From NCBI GenBank assembly GCA_958348565.1, contig CATVZP010000054.1, positions 1-12,706 on the forward strand: a stretch of 12,706 bases of DNA, written 5' to 3'. Shown piece by piece: positions 5,045 through 12,644 of this stretch (position 1 is the first letter of the stretch; every line of letters starts with the position of its first letter). The notes beneath the pieces are model-generated. The model saw nothing but the letters and a program-made list of their open reading frames with translations. It ran no database searches and was not told the origin of the DNA. The stretch comes from an uncultured Collinsella sp. (GTDB lineage Bacteria; Actinomycetota; Coriobacteriia; Coriobacteriales; Coriobacteriaceae). The translations under genes were made by a program, and so were the position numbers.

Positions 5045-5136
5045 ATCGTCCCAACGAACCATCGTCAATCGTCCCAACGAACCATCGTCAATCGTCCCAA
5101 TAAGTCATCGTTATTTGTCCCAACGACGCAGATAGA
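5045..5136 (+). repeat. Four 23-bp direct repeats upstream of ATPase 1
   Basis: Units begin at 5045, 5068, 5091 and 5114, exactly 23 bp apart. The first two are identical (ATCGTCCCAACGAACC then ATCGTCA); the third and fourth diverge but keep GTCCCAA. Within each well-preserved unit TCGT-CCCA-ACGA is a small dyad. A 23-bp step is a little over two DNA turns, so bound proteins would lie on roughly the same face. The last unit overlaps the promoter -35, so an operator array is likely. Confidence 0.85.
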
Positions 5137-5145
5137 CACTATAAT
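5115..5145 (+). promoter_or_regulatory. Promoter of ATPase 1 embedded in the repeat array
   Basis: A perfect TATAAT lies at 5140-5145. TTGTCC at 5115-5120 is the best -35 with a 19-bp spacer, slightly long. The -35 lies inside the fourth direct repeat. Transcription would start near 5152, giving a leader of only about 22 nt with GGAGG at 5161-5165. Confidence 0.6.
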
Positions 5146-5173
5146 TTCAAGTGGATGATTGGAGGGAAAGGCG

Positions 5174-6439
5174 ATGGATAGGTATATAGGACGGTGCGTC
5201 GACTGCTTAGTCGAGCGCGACCTTGGCATTTTCGGTGCCGTGCTCATTCAGGGGCCGAAATGGTGTGGAAAGACAACGACAGCCCAGAGATTTGCCGAGT
5301 CATCGTTATCTCTCTCCGACCCATCTGGCGGTTTTGCGGCCCTCCAGCTCGCTCGTCTCGATCCGGCCCAGGCAATTGTCGGACCGACTCCGAGGCTTGT
5401 CGACGAATGGCAGGAGGAACCGAAGCTATGGGATGCCGTGCGATTCGAATGCGATGCCAGGGGAGGGGAGCCCGGACAGTTCATTCTCACCGGATCTGCG
5501 ACGCCGCGAGCCGAGAACCAGCCGATGCACAGCGGTGTGGGTCGAATCGCCCGTTTGCGAATGGATACCATGACGCTTTTCGAGCTCGGCATTTCGTCGG
5601 GAGCTGTCTCGCTTGGGGCGCTGCTCGATGGCGATTCCGTTGCGGCGTCACTCGGATCCATCGCCGGTATCGCCGGTATCGCGGATTTGCTCTGCCGCGG
5701 CGGTTGGCCCCAAGCGGTCGGTAAGACGACTGCCGACGCGATGCGGATAGCCGCCGCCTATATTGACGGTGTTTGCGAGTCTGACGTTTCGAGGGCGGAT
5801 GGAGTGAAACGCGACCCGGTTAAGGTAAGGGCCTTGCTCTCCTCGCTTGCGCGCAATGAATCGACTCTTGCCGGCATGAGGTCCATCGAAAGGGATTTGG
5901 GCGTTGACGTCTCAAAGAATACGATTACCGGTTATATGGGCGCGCTGCGCCGTATCAATATCGTCGACGATGTCCCCGCGTGGCATCCGGCTCTCAGGTC
6001 GCCGGTGAAGTTGCGGCAGGGCGCGAAGCGGCACCTTGCGGACTCATCGCTCGCCGTCGCCCTCATCGGTGCGGACCCGGAGTCGTTGTCATCCGATCCG
6101 AAGACCCTTGGCTTGCTCTTCGAATCCCTTGTGCTGCACGATCTCAAGGTTTACGCGGCGGCCAGCGATGCGACCGTATCTCACTACCACGACGCTGACG
6201 ACCTGGAGGTCGACGCGATTGTCCATCGTCGTGACGGCTCGTGGGTTGCCGTTGAGGTTAAGCTCGGGAGCCCCCAAGTCCCAGAGGCAGTGGAAAATCT
6301 GCTTCGACTTGAGCGAAAGCTGGTCGATCGCGGGGAGAGGCCGCCTGCGGCGAAACTCATCGTCATCGGGTTTGGTATGCCGGCTCACGTAACTGGCGAA
6401 GGCATCGTTGTTGCTCCGGTCGATACGCTCGGAATCTAA
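5174..6439 (+). CDS. COG1373-type AAA ATPase with DUF4143 and nuclease-like C-terminus (copy 1)
   Basis: This 421-aa protein has Walker A GPKWCGKT at 27-34, Walker B RLVDEW with D77/E78, and a sensor-like ILTGSATP at 104-111. A winged-helix-like stretch lies at about 229-265 (ESTLAGMRSIERDLGVDVSK and beyond). The C-terminal domain has E317 (LLFESL), D347 (LEVDAIV) and E361-x-K363 (VEVKLG), the pattern of a PD-(D/E)xK nuclease fold. The family is widespread in gut bacteria, often in many copies per genome, and its role is not settled. The start is ATG 5174, with GGAGG 8 nt upstream; the longer reading from TTG 5159 would contain the ribosome binding site itself. No partner gene follows in the same direction. 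It is clearly paralogous to the 11379-12644 protein. Confidence 0.9.
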   Translation: MDRYIGRCVDCLVERDLGIFGAVLIQGPKWCGKTTTAQRFAESSLSLSDPSGGFAALQLARLDPAQAIVGPTPRLVDEWQEEPKLWDAVRFECDARGGEPGQFILTGSATPRAENQPMHSGVGRIARLRMDTMTLFELGISSGAVSLGALLDGDSVAASLGSIAGIAGIADLLCRGGWPQAVGKTTADAMRIAAAYIDGVCESDVSRADGVKRDPVKVRALLSSLARNESTLAGMRSIERDLGVDVSKNTITGYMGALRRINIVDDVPAWHPALRSPVKLRQGAKRHLADSSLAVALIGADPESLSSDPKTLGLLFESLVLHDLKVYAAASDATVSHYHDADDLEVDAIVHRRDGSWVAVEVKLGSPQVPEAVENLLRLERKLVDRGERPPAAKLIVIGFGMPAHVTGEGIVVAPVDTLGI

Positions 6440-6450
6440 AGCTATTTGCA

Positions 6451-6493
6451 TTTCCAGAAATCATCTAGAAGGTGCCTGGAGGATTTCTGGAAA
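6451..6493. repeat. Perfect 12-bp inverted repeat after ATPase 1
   Basis: TTTCCAGAAATC (6451-6462) and GATTTCTGGAAA (6482-6493) are exact inverted copies around a 19-nt spacer, starting 11 nt after the ATPase stop. There is no U-tract. It may protect the mRNA end, bind a protein, or mark the module edge; ATPase 2 has no similar hairpin in the 62 nt visible after it. Confidence 0.7.
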
Positions 6494-6514
6494 CAACCGG
6501 TATTTTGATCTGGG

Positions 6515-6940
6515 CTAAGAAAGGTTGCGGGTCCAAATTCCGTGCTGCGTGGAGCCGGTGATTTTGTTCAGGAACTCGCGCTGCTCCTCGGTTGCGAGGA
6601 TGTAGGTAGACGGACGCCTCCCATCCCAAGATGCTGACGGCCTTGAGCGTCAGGCAGTTGAGGAACATGTAGGACGTGTTCTCGACGTTCGAGGTGTCAA
6701 GACGGTCGAGATCAAAAAGCTCCGTGACGCTTGAGCATCCCCTGAACATGCCCTCCAGGGTCGTGCAATCCGATGTATCGAGTTTCGATAGGTCGATTGG
6801 GTCAGACCGTCGAACAGGTATCTACCGCTCTCTGGATCCCAGGTATCCAGGACAACGACCTCACGGATTCGATTCCTGTAGGAATACCACGGTTGCTTTT
6901 CGAATTCGTCCGTGTGTGTGCGGATGAATGCGGGATTCGA
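6515..6940 (-). pseudogene. Frameshifted fragment of a BspA-type (DUF285) surface protein
   Basis: Three pieces in different frames together read as one protein. The first (about 6940-6797) contains EKQPWYSYRNRIREVVVLDT and GRYLFDGLTQ. The second (about 6796-6621) has the DUF285 leucine-rich pattern: IDLSKLDTSDCTTLEGMF, then DLDRLDTSNVENTSYMFLNC. The third ends at TAG 6517-6515 and reads YILATEEQREFLNKITGSTQ. BspA-type repeats occur in large secreted adhesin-like proteins. Here the N-terminal part and signal peptide are missing, and at least two frameshifts break the rest. It directly abuts the hairpin after the upstream minus-strand gene, so it was probably joined there by a rearrangement. 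Confidence 0.75.
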
Positions 6941-6943
6941 TAC

Positions 6944-6972
6944 CCCGGCGGCCTGATCGGCAGGCCGCCGGG
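6944..6972 (-). other. Strong hairpin after the 6978-7406 gene, lacking a U-tract
   Basis: CCCGGCGGCCT (6944-6954) and AGGCCGCCGGG (6962-6972) form a perfect 11-bp stem with a 7-nt loop, 5 nt after the stop codon of the minus-strand gene. It looks like a terminator stem, but the minus strand continues GGTATCGAATCC rather than with a T-run. The other minus-strand terminators here do have one. The U-tract may have been lost at the junction with the BspA fragment. Confidence 0.65.
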
Positions 6973-6977
6973 AACTC

Positions 6978-7406
6978 TCACTCCTCGATAAAAGCCGGCA
7001 CTCGGTTAGTCCTACGCATCTTGAAATCGCCAGTCTCGTGGGAGACGTAGAGAATGCCGTCCATCCCGTCTCGCGATGCATATGAAAGGTGAACAGAACC
7101 GCAATCCGCTCCATCATTGTCGAGAAGATCGAACGAATTCGGGTCGCTCGTTGCGGCCAAACGACCACTCAGACAAGAGCCATCGTCATTACAGATTTGC
7201 CATTCCATGTCTTCGCCTGCAAGAATCGCCATAGACGGCCTGGTCGCGCCATCGTTGACATACATCCCGTCTATGCCAAACCCATTTTCAGCGCCATCGA
7301 TGAACGACTGCTCGGACCTATACCTCACAAATGATGCACATAGCACCATTGCAAGACAAAGTGCAAAGCCAACAATCGCTATCTTTGCATAGCTCTTGCC
7401 TATCAT
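6978..7406 (-). CDS. Membrane-anchored protein coupled to the ABC transporter
   Basis: This protein of about 142 aa (MIGKSYAKIAIVGFALCL...) has a single membrane helix at about 7-25. The outside domain of about 110 residues contains four cysteines or fewer (ICNDDGSCLSG and DNDGADCGSVHLSY), so one or two disulphides are possible. The ATG at 7406 is preferred because GGAGGG lies 8 nt before it. A GTG at 7415, overlapping the transporter's TGA, would add three residues. Either way the gene follows the ABC transporter with essentially no gap, so the two are translated from one message. It may be an accessory or immunity-type subunit of that transporter. I recognise no family. Confidence 0.7.
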   Translation of the reverse strand: MIGKSYAKIAIVGFALCLAMVLCASFVRYRSEQSFIDGAENGFGIDGMYVNDGATRPSMAILAGEDMEWQICNDDGSCLSGRLAATSDPNSFDLLDNDGADCGSVHLSYASRDGMDGILYVSHETGDFKMRRTNRVPAFIEE

Positions 7407-7411
7407 GTCAT

Positions 7412-9223
7412 TCACCCTCCCTCGTATGTATCGAGGTATTCCTGCTTGAGCGTCTGCGAGGACGACTCGGTCTTTTCCACGAGCGAGCCGGCTTCGATGA
7501 AGTAGAACGAGTTGGTGAGGTCTGCCAGGTCGTCGAGCAGATGGCTTGAGATGAGCACGCTGCGTCCCCGCGCCACCTCGCTGCGCATCGCGTCGCAGGA
7601 GGTTTTCCGTTTTCCCGGATCGAGGCCGTTCAGCGGTTCATCGAGGATGAGGTACGGGCAATCGGTCGCTATCGCCATGGCAAGCTTTACCTGCTGCTTC
7701 ATTCCTGTCGAGAGTTTACGGGTCGGCTTGTCGAGATATGGGGAGATTCCGAGGGAGCTGCAGAGCGAGTCGATGTCGGTGGCCGATTTCCACGCCTCCC
7801 TAACGAAAGCAAGGTGCTCGATGGCCGATAGCGTGGGATAGAGATCCGTGTCGCCTGAAGAGCTCAGGTAGACGAGTTCTGCAAATTCGGCTGATTGACG
7901 TTGGCTGATTCCGTCTGCCGCCAGGCTTCCCGAGCGGATGCGGGTGGGAAATTGGCCCGACAGCGCTTCAAGAAGGGTGGTTTTCCCCGAGCCGTTGGGA
8001 GCAACGAGGCCCGCCGCCGTTCCCGGGCTCAGGAAAAGCGACCCGATTGAAAGTATCGTCGTGCTCCCGTATCCCACGCTCGCGTCCAGGAGCTCGAGCC
8101 CATGGTGCTTTTTAGCGGGTCCAGCCTGTTTGGGGGAACGTGTCGCAACGGCGCCGACCGCGAAAAGGACCGCGACGTATGCCAGGGCCACGGCAAGCAT
8201 CGATGCGCCGCCCGAACCGGAGCCAATGAATTCTGTCGGGAAGCATCCTACGTAACCCGTTGCCTCGATAGGCGAGAACACGGCCAGCGGCAGGAGCTCG
8301 AGCGCGGCATTATGCCCCAGTGCCGAATCGGACAATAACGGGAATGCCGGGGCCGCGACAAGCAGCGCGGAGGCAAGGGGGCCCGCGAGGACGCGCCTCG
8401 TTGCGGTCGATAGGACGGCGGAGCAAACGGATATCAAGGTTCCGCCCGCAAGCAGCGCGAGAAGCAGGGCTGTGAAGACGTCTCCCGCGGTCGTGGTGGC
8501 AAGCGCGCCGTCATGGAAGAAGGCGATCGGGTACCCGATCTGCCCGAAGCCGTTTAGGGCCAAGGCGTAAATGCCCCCGGGCGCAAGGCCGGCGAGGAGC
8601 ATCGCGGTCCCCGCGGCGATTATCGAAAACACGATCTGGATAAGGCGCCGGAATTTGGGCACGGGCGCCTTTGCCGCCAGGGTCCCGGGCCTTGTGGCGC
8701 CGAGCACGAGTATCGACGAGAGAAGGAAGGGGATGAAGGGAAGGAAGGACGGCGCCTGGGCAATGGCGTAGGGCAGGAAGGAGAGGAACGGCAGGTCGCT
8801 TGCGGAGGCCGGGATATCCGTGATGCCGGAGCTGCTCAGGGCACGGCAATACGCGAGGTCTGCGTCATTGGTCTCTCGGTCTCCCACGATGGACCCGGAT
8901 TGGAAGCCTTCGCCCATGAGCGCGTAGTAGCTCTCGGCAGAATCGAGAAAGGCGGCGTCGGTTTGAGCGGCGAGGGCGGCGTTCGCGTATCTTGCAAGCT
9001 CCGCGTCAGCTTGCTGCTCTGGCGATAGGTCTGTGCCGTTGGCCTGGGGTGCGCGCGTATTGAATGCGTCGACAAAGCTCTGCATGCCCTGCTTCATAAA
9101 GAAGGGCCCGTAGATGGGTGAATTGAACGCAATGGGGATGGAGAAGGCTGCGGCGAGAACGAGCGTACAAATCCATGCGGCCTTGTCTCTTAGGATCAGT
9201 TTGAGAAGAAGTCGACAGTACAT
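7412..9223 (-). CDS. ABC transporter, permease and ATPase in one chain
   Basis: This 603-aa protein has an N-terminal permease with a first helix at about 15-34, a polar outside loop (about 45-145) and further helices at about 160-178, 195-222, 247-272, 278-298 and 341-361. A C-terminal ATPase starts near 375, with Walker A APNGSGKT (408-415), a signature variant LSTGM (504-508), Walker B YLILDEP (524-530), D-loop LNGLDP and H-loop H561. The order permease-then-ATPase and the domain content resemble half-transporters of the ABC-2 export class used for peptide or drug export and self-protection. Substrate is unknown. The start at 9223 has GGTG about 8 nt upstream. The Q-loop position reads VYLSSS, without an evident Gln. 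The gene is coupled to 6978-7406. Confidence 0.85.
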   Translation of the reverse strand: MYCRLLLKLILRDKAAWICTLVLAAAFSIPIAFNSPIYGPFFMKQGMQSFVDAFNTRAPQANGTDLSPEQQADAELARYANAALAAQTDAAFLDSAESYYALMGEGFQSGSIVGDRETNDADLAYCRALSSSGITDIPASASDLPFLSFLPYAIAQAPSFLPFIPFLLSSILVLGATRPGTLAAKAPVPKFRRLIQIVFSIIAAGTAMLLAGLAPGGIYALALNGFGQIGYPIAFFHDGALATTTAGDVFTALLLALLAGGTLISVCSAVLSTATRRVLAGPLASALLVAAPAFPLLSDSALGHNAALELLPLAVFSPIEATGYVGCFPTEFIGSGSGGASMLAVALAYVAVLFAVGAVATRSPKQAGPAKKHHGLELLDASVGYGSTTILSIGSLFLSPGTAAGLVAPNGSGKTTLLEALSGQFPTRIRSGSLAADGISQRQSAEFAELVYLSSSGDTDLYPTLSAIEHLAFVREAWKSATDIDSLCSSLGISPYLDKPTRKLSTGMKQQVKLAMAIATDCPYLILDEPLNGLDPGKRKTSCDAMRSEVARGRSVLISSHLLDDLADLTNSFYFIEAGSLVEKTESSSQTLKQEYLDTYEGG

Positions 9224-9341
9224 TTGGAAGCACCTACGTTCCTCAAAGAATCGTTAGATTAAAAGTAACAGACCGGATGAAGATGCGTGCGACGGGGGCG
9301 AGGCGAATGGCTGAGCGGTATCGATATGCGGGTTCAACGGT

Positions 9342-9347
9342 ATTATA
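9342..9347 (-). promoter_or_regulatory. Possible -10 box for the ABC transporter operon
   Basis: TATAAT reads perfectly on the minus strand within an AT-rich patch. CAAGTT or AGTTAA upstream would be a weak -35. Transcription would start about 110 nt before the ATG at 9223. The remaining leader 9224-9335 holds no gene that I can support. Confidence 0.35.
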
Positions 9348-9363
9348 TTGACCACATAGATTA

Positions 9364-9570
9364 TTAACTTGCTTGACTTGTAAACCTAATCGTCCTGTCA
9401 TCATATTCAACTTCGAAAAAAGGGGAATGAGGGCATCCCGATGCATCGAGTATTACTGGAACCTCGGCGATACGCGGAATGATTTGTGACGAATAGTCAT
9501 GTCCATCAAGAAGGCTCGACGCTTCGGATAGCTCGTCGATCGATATATCAATTCTTGGAGACCTGTATTC
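9364..9570 (-). pseudogene. Start-less open frame after the MFS gene
   Basis: On the minus strand a frame opens after TAG (9573-9571) and runs 68 codons to TAA (9366-9364), overlapping the end of the MFS gene. It contains no ATG, GTG or TTG. The residues look natural: SPRIDISIDELSEASSLLDG, then QIIPRIAEVPVILDA and FFEVEYDDRTIRFTSQAS. I take it as the C-terminal remnant of a gene whose 5' part was replaced when the MFS gene came to lie here, or as a gene broken by frameshift. The family is unknown. Confidence 0.4.
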
Positions 9571-10747
9571 CTACCATTTTTAATGAAACAACGGCGGTAA
9601 TTGCTATCGAGATTGCACCGATAATACCGAGCGCTATCTGAATGGGATATAACCCCAACACATGTCCAAATATGGAGAAAAACATTGCGGAAAAGAGAGC
9701 CCTTACCAGAGACGCGACGGAAAGGATCGTCGCGCGGAGATCGTCCGCTATCGCGTCTTGGATTAAGTTTTCCGAAGTGATGTACACCACTTCTGGGAGA
9801 AAACAAAGCACCATGCTAAGGCCAAACAAACACAGCGGATTTGAAGCGAACCACGGAAGAATCATGAAAAGGCCAGCCTCGATTAGCATCGAGCCGAGCA
9901 TGGTATTTCTTTTCCCGAAACGCGACGAGAAGAAATCTGCTGCAATGTAGGCCGTCGCATTTACTGCATAGGATGCACCGAAAAAGATTCCTATTATGGA
10001 GACGGGAGCATCAAATGCGTCGAATACCAACTGATTCAAGTTGTAATAACTCCCATAGAATCCATCGAGCATGCTTGTGCCGATCAGAAGAAGCAATACC
10101 GCAAAAGCGGATTCTCCAACACGCCAGGTTTCGCGTCTGAACATCTTGGCTGTGTCAAACCTTCCCTTTTCAGAGCTTTCAGAACGGGTCGCTTCCGTCC
10201 TCTCAATGGGATACAGAAGGAAAAGCTGCAGGAGATAGAAAATGGAGACACATACGTAGAGGGCGCTCCAAGATACTTGGGCAATGAAAGATCCGAGCAC
10301 AATTGCCATTCCCGTAGCGATTGATTGCGCGGCAAGCAACCGAGCATTGATGGTGAGGAAGCGCTCTCCTTGACCGGCATTCCGGGCAATTTCATATAAA
10401 AGCGCTTGTTCGGATCCCGATTGAAGGGAGTAGGCGAGTGCCTCAACAAGGGAAAGCACGACAAGAAAGGGACCTGAGAGCAACAGCATGCCAGCCGTAT
10501 GGAAGAAAAGCAGCAGCACGCCCACTTGAATCGAAAACTTCTTTCCAAAGAAATCGCCTATCAACCCTGTTGGCAGCTCGAGGACGACCGTTGCAATGTT
10601 AAACAGGGCTTGATAAAGCGCGATTTCCGTGACAGACATTCCTTTCTCCGCAAGGAAAAGTAGAAAAACTCCCCGATTTAAAACAAATCCCGCGAGAACG
10701 AAAAAGGCGGAATAGACGTGCAGCTGCGCAGTGGCATTCTTGTTCAT
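9548..10747 (-). CDS. MFS transporter
   Basis: This 399-aa integral membrane protein has about twelve hydrophobic helices in two halves, separated by a polar loop near 183-208 (ERTEATRSESSEKGRFD). The loop between helices 2 and 3 carries the MFS motif A, GLIGDFFGKK (61-70), and the second half repeats a related FFSSRFGKRN. It should act as a proton-coupled carrier, and drug or metabolite efflux is the likeliest role. The ATG at 10747 overlaps the TGA of the upstream gene as ATGA, so translation is coupled. Codon use is more AT-rich than in the ATPases or transposase. No terminator is evident after it; the orphan frame 9364-9570 follows. Confidence 0.85.
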   Translation of the reverse strand: MNKNATAQLHVYSAFFVLAGFVLNRGVFLLFLAEKGMSVTEIALYQALFNIATVVLELPTGLIGDFFGKKFSIQVGVLLLFFHTAGMLLLSGPFLVVLSLVEALAYSLQSGSEQALLYEIARNAGQGERFLTINARLLAAQSIATGMAIVLGSFIAQVSWSALYVCVSIFYLLQLFLLYPIERTEATRSESSEKGRFDTAKMFRRETWRVGESAFAVLLLLIGTSMLDGFYGSYYNLNQLVFDAFDAPVSIIGIFFGASYAVNATAYIAADFFSSRFGKRNTMLGSMLIEAGLFMILPWFASNPLCLFGLSMVLCFLPEVVYITSENLIQDAIADDLRATILSVASLVRALFSAMFFSIFGHVLGLYPIQIALGIIGAISIAITAVVSLKMVGIQVSKN

Positions 10748-11259
10748 TTGACACTCCTAACGGCTATTTTTGTCGGGGTGTTCGCTACTGATTCGAAGCC
10801 TGAAATGTTCATGGTCTCAATGAAGAGCTGATAAAGCTTCTGAACAGGGTATCGATAGAATAGGACATCCTGCGCTCTTTCTTCTCGACGAACTATTGCC
10901 AGCCGGTCGATTTCGAAACAAGAAACCGCATAATATACCCCAGCTTGATCTAGAGTTGCCGTATAGCTCTCTGCAACGGCAAATGCATCACGATCGCGAT
11001 GCATTTCAAAAATATCTTCAATGCTTCTACCATCTCGATGAATCATAAGGTAGGTTGCGAATTTAAGATGGTCTATCAAATCAAAATACGTATCGGCACG
11101 CGCGAGCACGTCAAGAATGTCGTAATTTTCGTTCCTGACTGTGTATAGATGATTGAAATGAAGAGGTGACAGGCTGTTCGGGTCAATTCCGGCAGCAAGT
11201 AAATCTAAATAATACTGAGATTGCCGCAGTACGACGCGCGCCTGTCGTGGCTTGACTCG
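10744..11259 (-). pseudogene. 5'-truncated gene of unknown function, coupled to the MFS gene
   Basis: The frame is open from 11259 to TGA at 10746-10744. It includes clear protein sequence upstream of the first usable start (GTG 11109), for example QYYLDLLAAGIDPNSLSPLH and HLYTVRNENYDILD. GTG 11109 has no ribosome binding site, so the natural start is probably lost to the right, where the repeat array of ATPase 2 begins. The remaining ~171 residues are soluble and mixed alpha/beta (DRDAFAVAESYTATLDQAG, YYAVSCFEIDRLAIVRR). The stop overlaps the MFS start (ATGA), so both belonged to one operon. I recognise no family. If a downstream start works, a 121-aa product could still be made. Confidence 0.55.
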
Positions 11260-11269
11260 TCATGTTTAA

Positions 11270-11351
11270 TCTGTTTCGTTAACTGAAATACGAAAATCTG
11301 GTTAATCAAAAAAGCAAAATCTGGTTAAATGAAACCGGTAAATTTAGTTAA
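11270..11351 (+). repeat. 23-bp-period direct repeats upstream of ATPase 2
   Basis: AAAATCTGGTTAA occurs at 11293-11305 and again at 11316-11328. TAAATTTAGTTAA lies at 11339-11351 and a faint TCTGTTTCGTTAA at 11270-11282. All are exactly 23 bp apart. The sequence is unrelated to the array before ATPase 1, but the period and number of units are the same. The array lies directly before the gene, ending 27 nt from the ATG at 11379. I found no convincing -35/-10 pair, so the promoter is probably inside the array. Confidence 0.75.
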
Positions 11352-11378
11352 ACGCGCTGGTAACCAATGGTGAGAAAT

Positions 11379-12644
11379 ATGCCAAAAAAGTACTACACTC
11401 GAATTATCGAAAATGAGCTCGACCAGATGCTGGGGATATTCGGTGCCGTTCTCATCGAAGGACCGAAATGGTGTGGAAAGACAACCACAGCCGAAACCCG
11501 TGCGGCGTCCAGGCTCCTTCTCATGGACCCGTCGCGCAACTTCGAGAATCGCTTGCGTGCCGAGACGGACCCGGCGCTTGCCGTTTCCGGCGAGGTGCCG
11601 CGGCTAATCGATGAATGGCAGGAGGTTCCGAAACTTTGGGACGCGGCGCGGTTTGAGTGCGACAACCGCGGCGGCGAGCCTGGCCAGTTCATATTTACGG
11701 GGTCGGCGACGCCGCGAGACAATGAACGGCCGATGCACAGCGGTGCTGGAAGGTTCGCTAAATTGCGCATGGACACCATGACGCTTTTCGAACTTGGGAA
11801 ATCTAGCGGCGCGGTTAAGCTGTCGGGCATTATTTCTGGCGAAAAGTTCAATGGCGCTTTCGGATCGTTGGACTCTGCCTCGATTGCCGAGTACATTGTC
11901 CGTGGCGGATGGCCCGCGGCGGTCGGTCGCGATGCGCTGGCTGCGTCGGCGATGGCGAAACGTTACATCGGCATAGTCGCCGAAGAAGATCTGTCTCGTG
12001 TTGATGGCTCTCGACGCGATCCCGAAAAGGTCAAAGCTGTCATCGAATCGCTTGCGCGTAATGAATCCACTTTGGCGACACTCAAGACGCTCGTAGCCGA
12101 TCTTGGTGGAGAGGTGTCGAGACAAACGGCGGCATCGTATATATCTCTTCTCGCACGGGTTAGCTTCGTTCGCGATATTCCCGCGTGGAATCCAGCAATG
12201 AGATCTCCGGTGCACTTAAGAGAATCAAAGAAGCATCATCTTGCTGACCCGTCACTGGCGGCCGCTGCGCTCGGGGCGACTCCGGAGACTTTGCTGTTAG
12301 ATTTCAAGACGCTTGGACTACTTTTCGAATCGCTGGCACTCCATGATTTGTGGGTTTATGCGCGAGCAAACGGAATGAATCTCTATCACTATCACGATTC
12401 TCGTGATCTAGAGGTCGATGCAGTCATTGCGGCTCCTGGCGGGACCTGGATCCCGGTTGAAGTTAAGCTCAGCTCCGCTCAAATCGAAGAGGCATCTGAC
12501 AATCTTGTTGCTGTCGAGGAACGTATGGTTGCCGCCGGAAACAACCCGCCGGTTTCGAAAGTTGCAATCATTGGATTTGGTTCACAAGCCTATGTTACCG
12601 ACCGCGGCGTCCAAGTTGTTCCGTTGGATGTGCTCGCGCCGTAA
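11379..12644 (+). CDS. COG1373-type AAA ATPase with DUF4143 and nuclease-like C-terminus (copy 2)
   Basis: This 421-aa protein is the same length as copy 1 and identical to it at well over half of the positions by eye. Walker A GPKWCGKT is at 28-35, Walker B RLIDEW with D78/E79, and a sensor-like IFTGSATP follows. A winged-helix-like stretch (LVADLGGEVSRQTAASYISL) leads to a C-terminal domain with LLFESL, D347 (LEVDAVI) and E361-x-K363 (VEVKLS). I chose ATG 11379, preceded by GGTGAG with a 5-nt gap; ATG 11367 would add four residues but has no ribosome binding site. The least similar parts are residues 35-70, 140-170 and the winged-helix region. No partner gene is visible before the window ends. 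Confidence 0.9.
   Translation: MPKKYYTRIIENELDQMLGIFGAVLIEGPKWCGKTTTAETRAASRLLLMDPSRNFENRLRAETDPALAVSGEVPRLIDEWQEVPKLWDAARFECDNRGGEPGQFIFTGSATPRDNERPMHSGAGRFAKLRMDTMTLFELGKSSGAVKLSGIISGEKFNGAFGSLDSASIAEYIVRGGWPAAVGRDALAASAMAKRYIGIVAEEDLSRVDGSRRDPEKVKAVIESLARNESTLATLKTLVADLGGEVSRQTAASYISLLARVSFVRDIPAWNPAMRSPVHLRESKKHHLADPSLAAAALGATPETLLLDFKTLGLLFESLALHDLWVYARANGMNLYHYHDSRDLEVDAVIAAPGGTWIPVEVKLSSAQIEEASDNLVAVEERMVAAGNNPPVSKVAIIGFGSQAYVTDRGVQVVPLDVLAP

Noticed and set aside
5045..5136. CRISPR array
   Set aside because: Units are 23 bp back to back with no variable spacers between them, and no cas genes are present.
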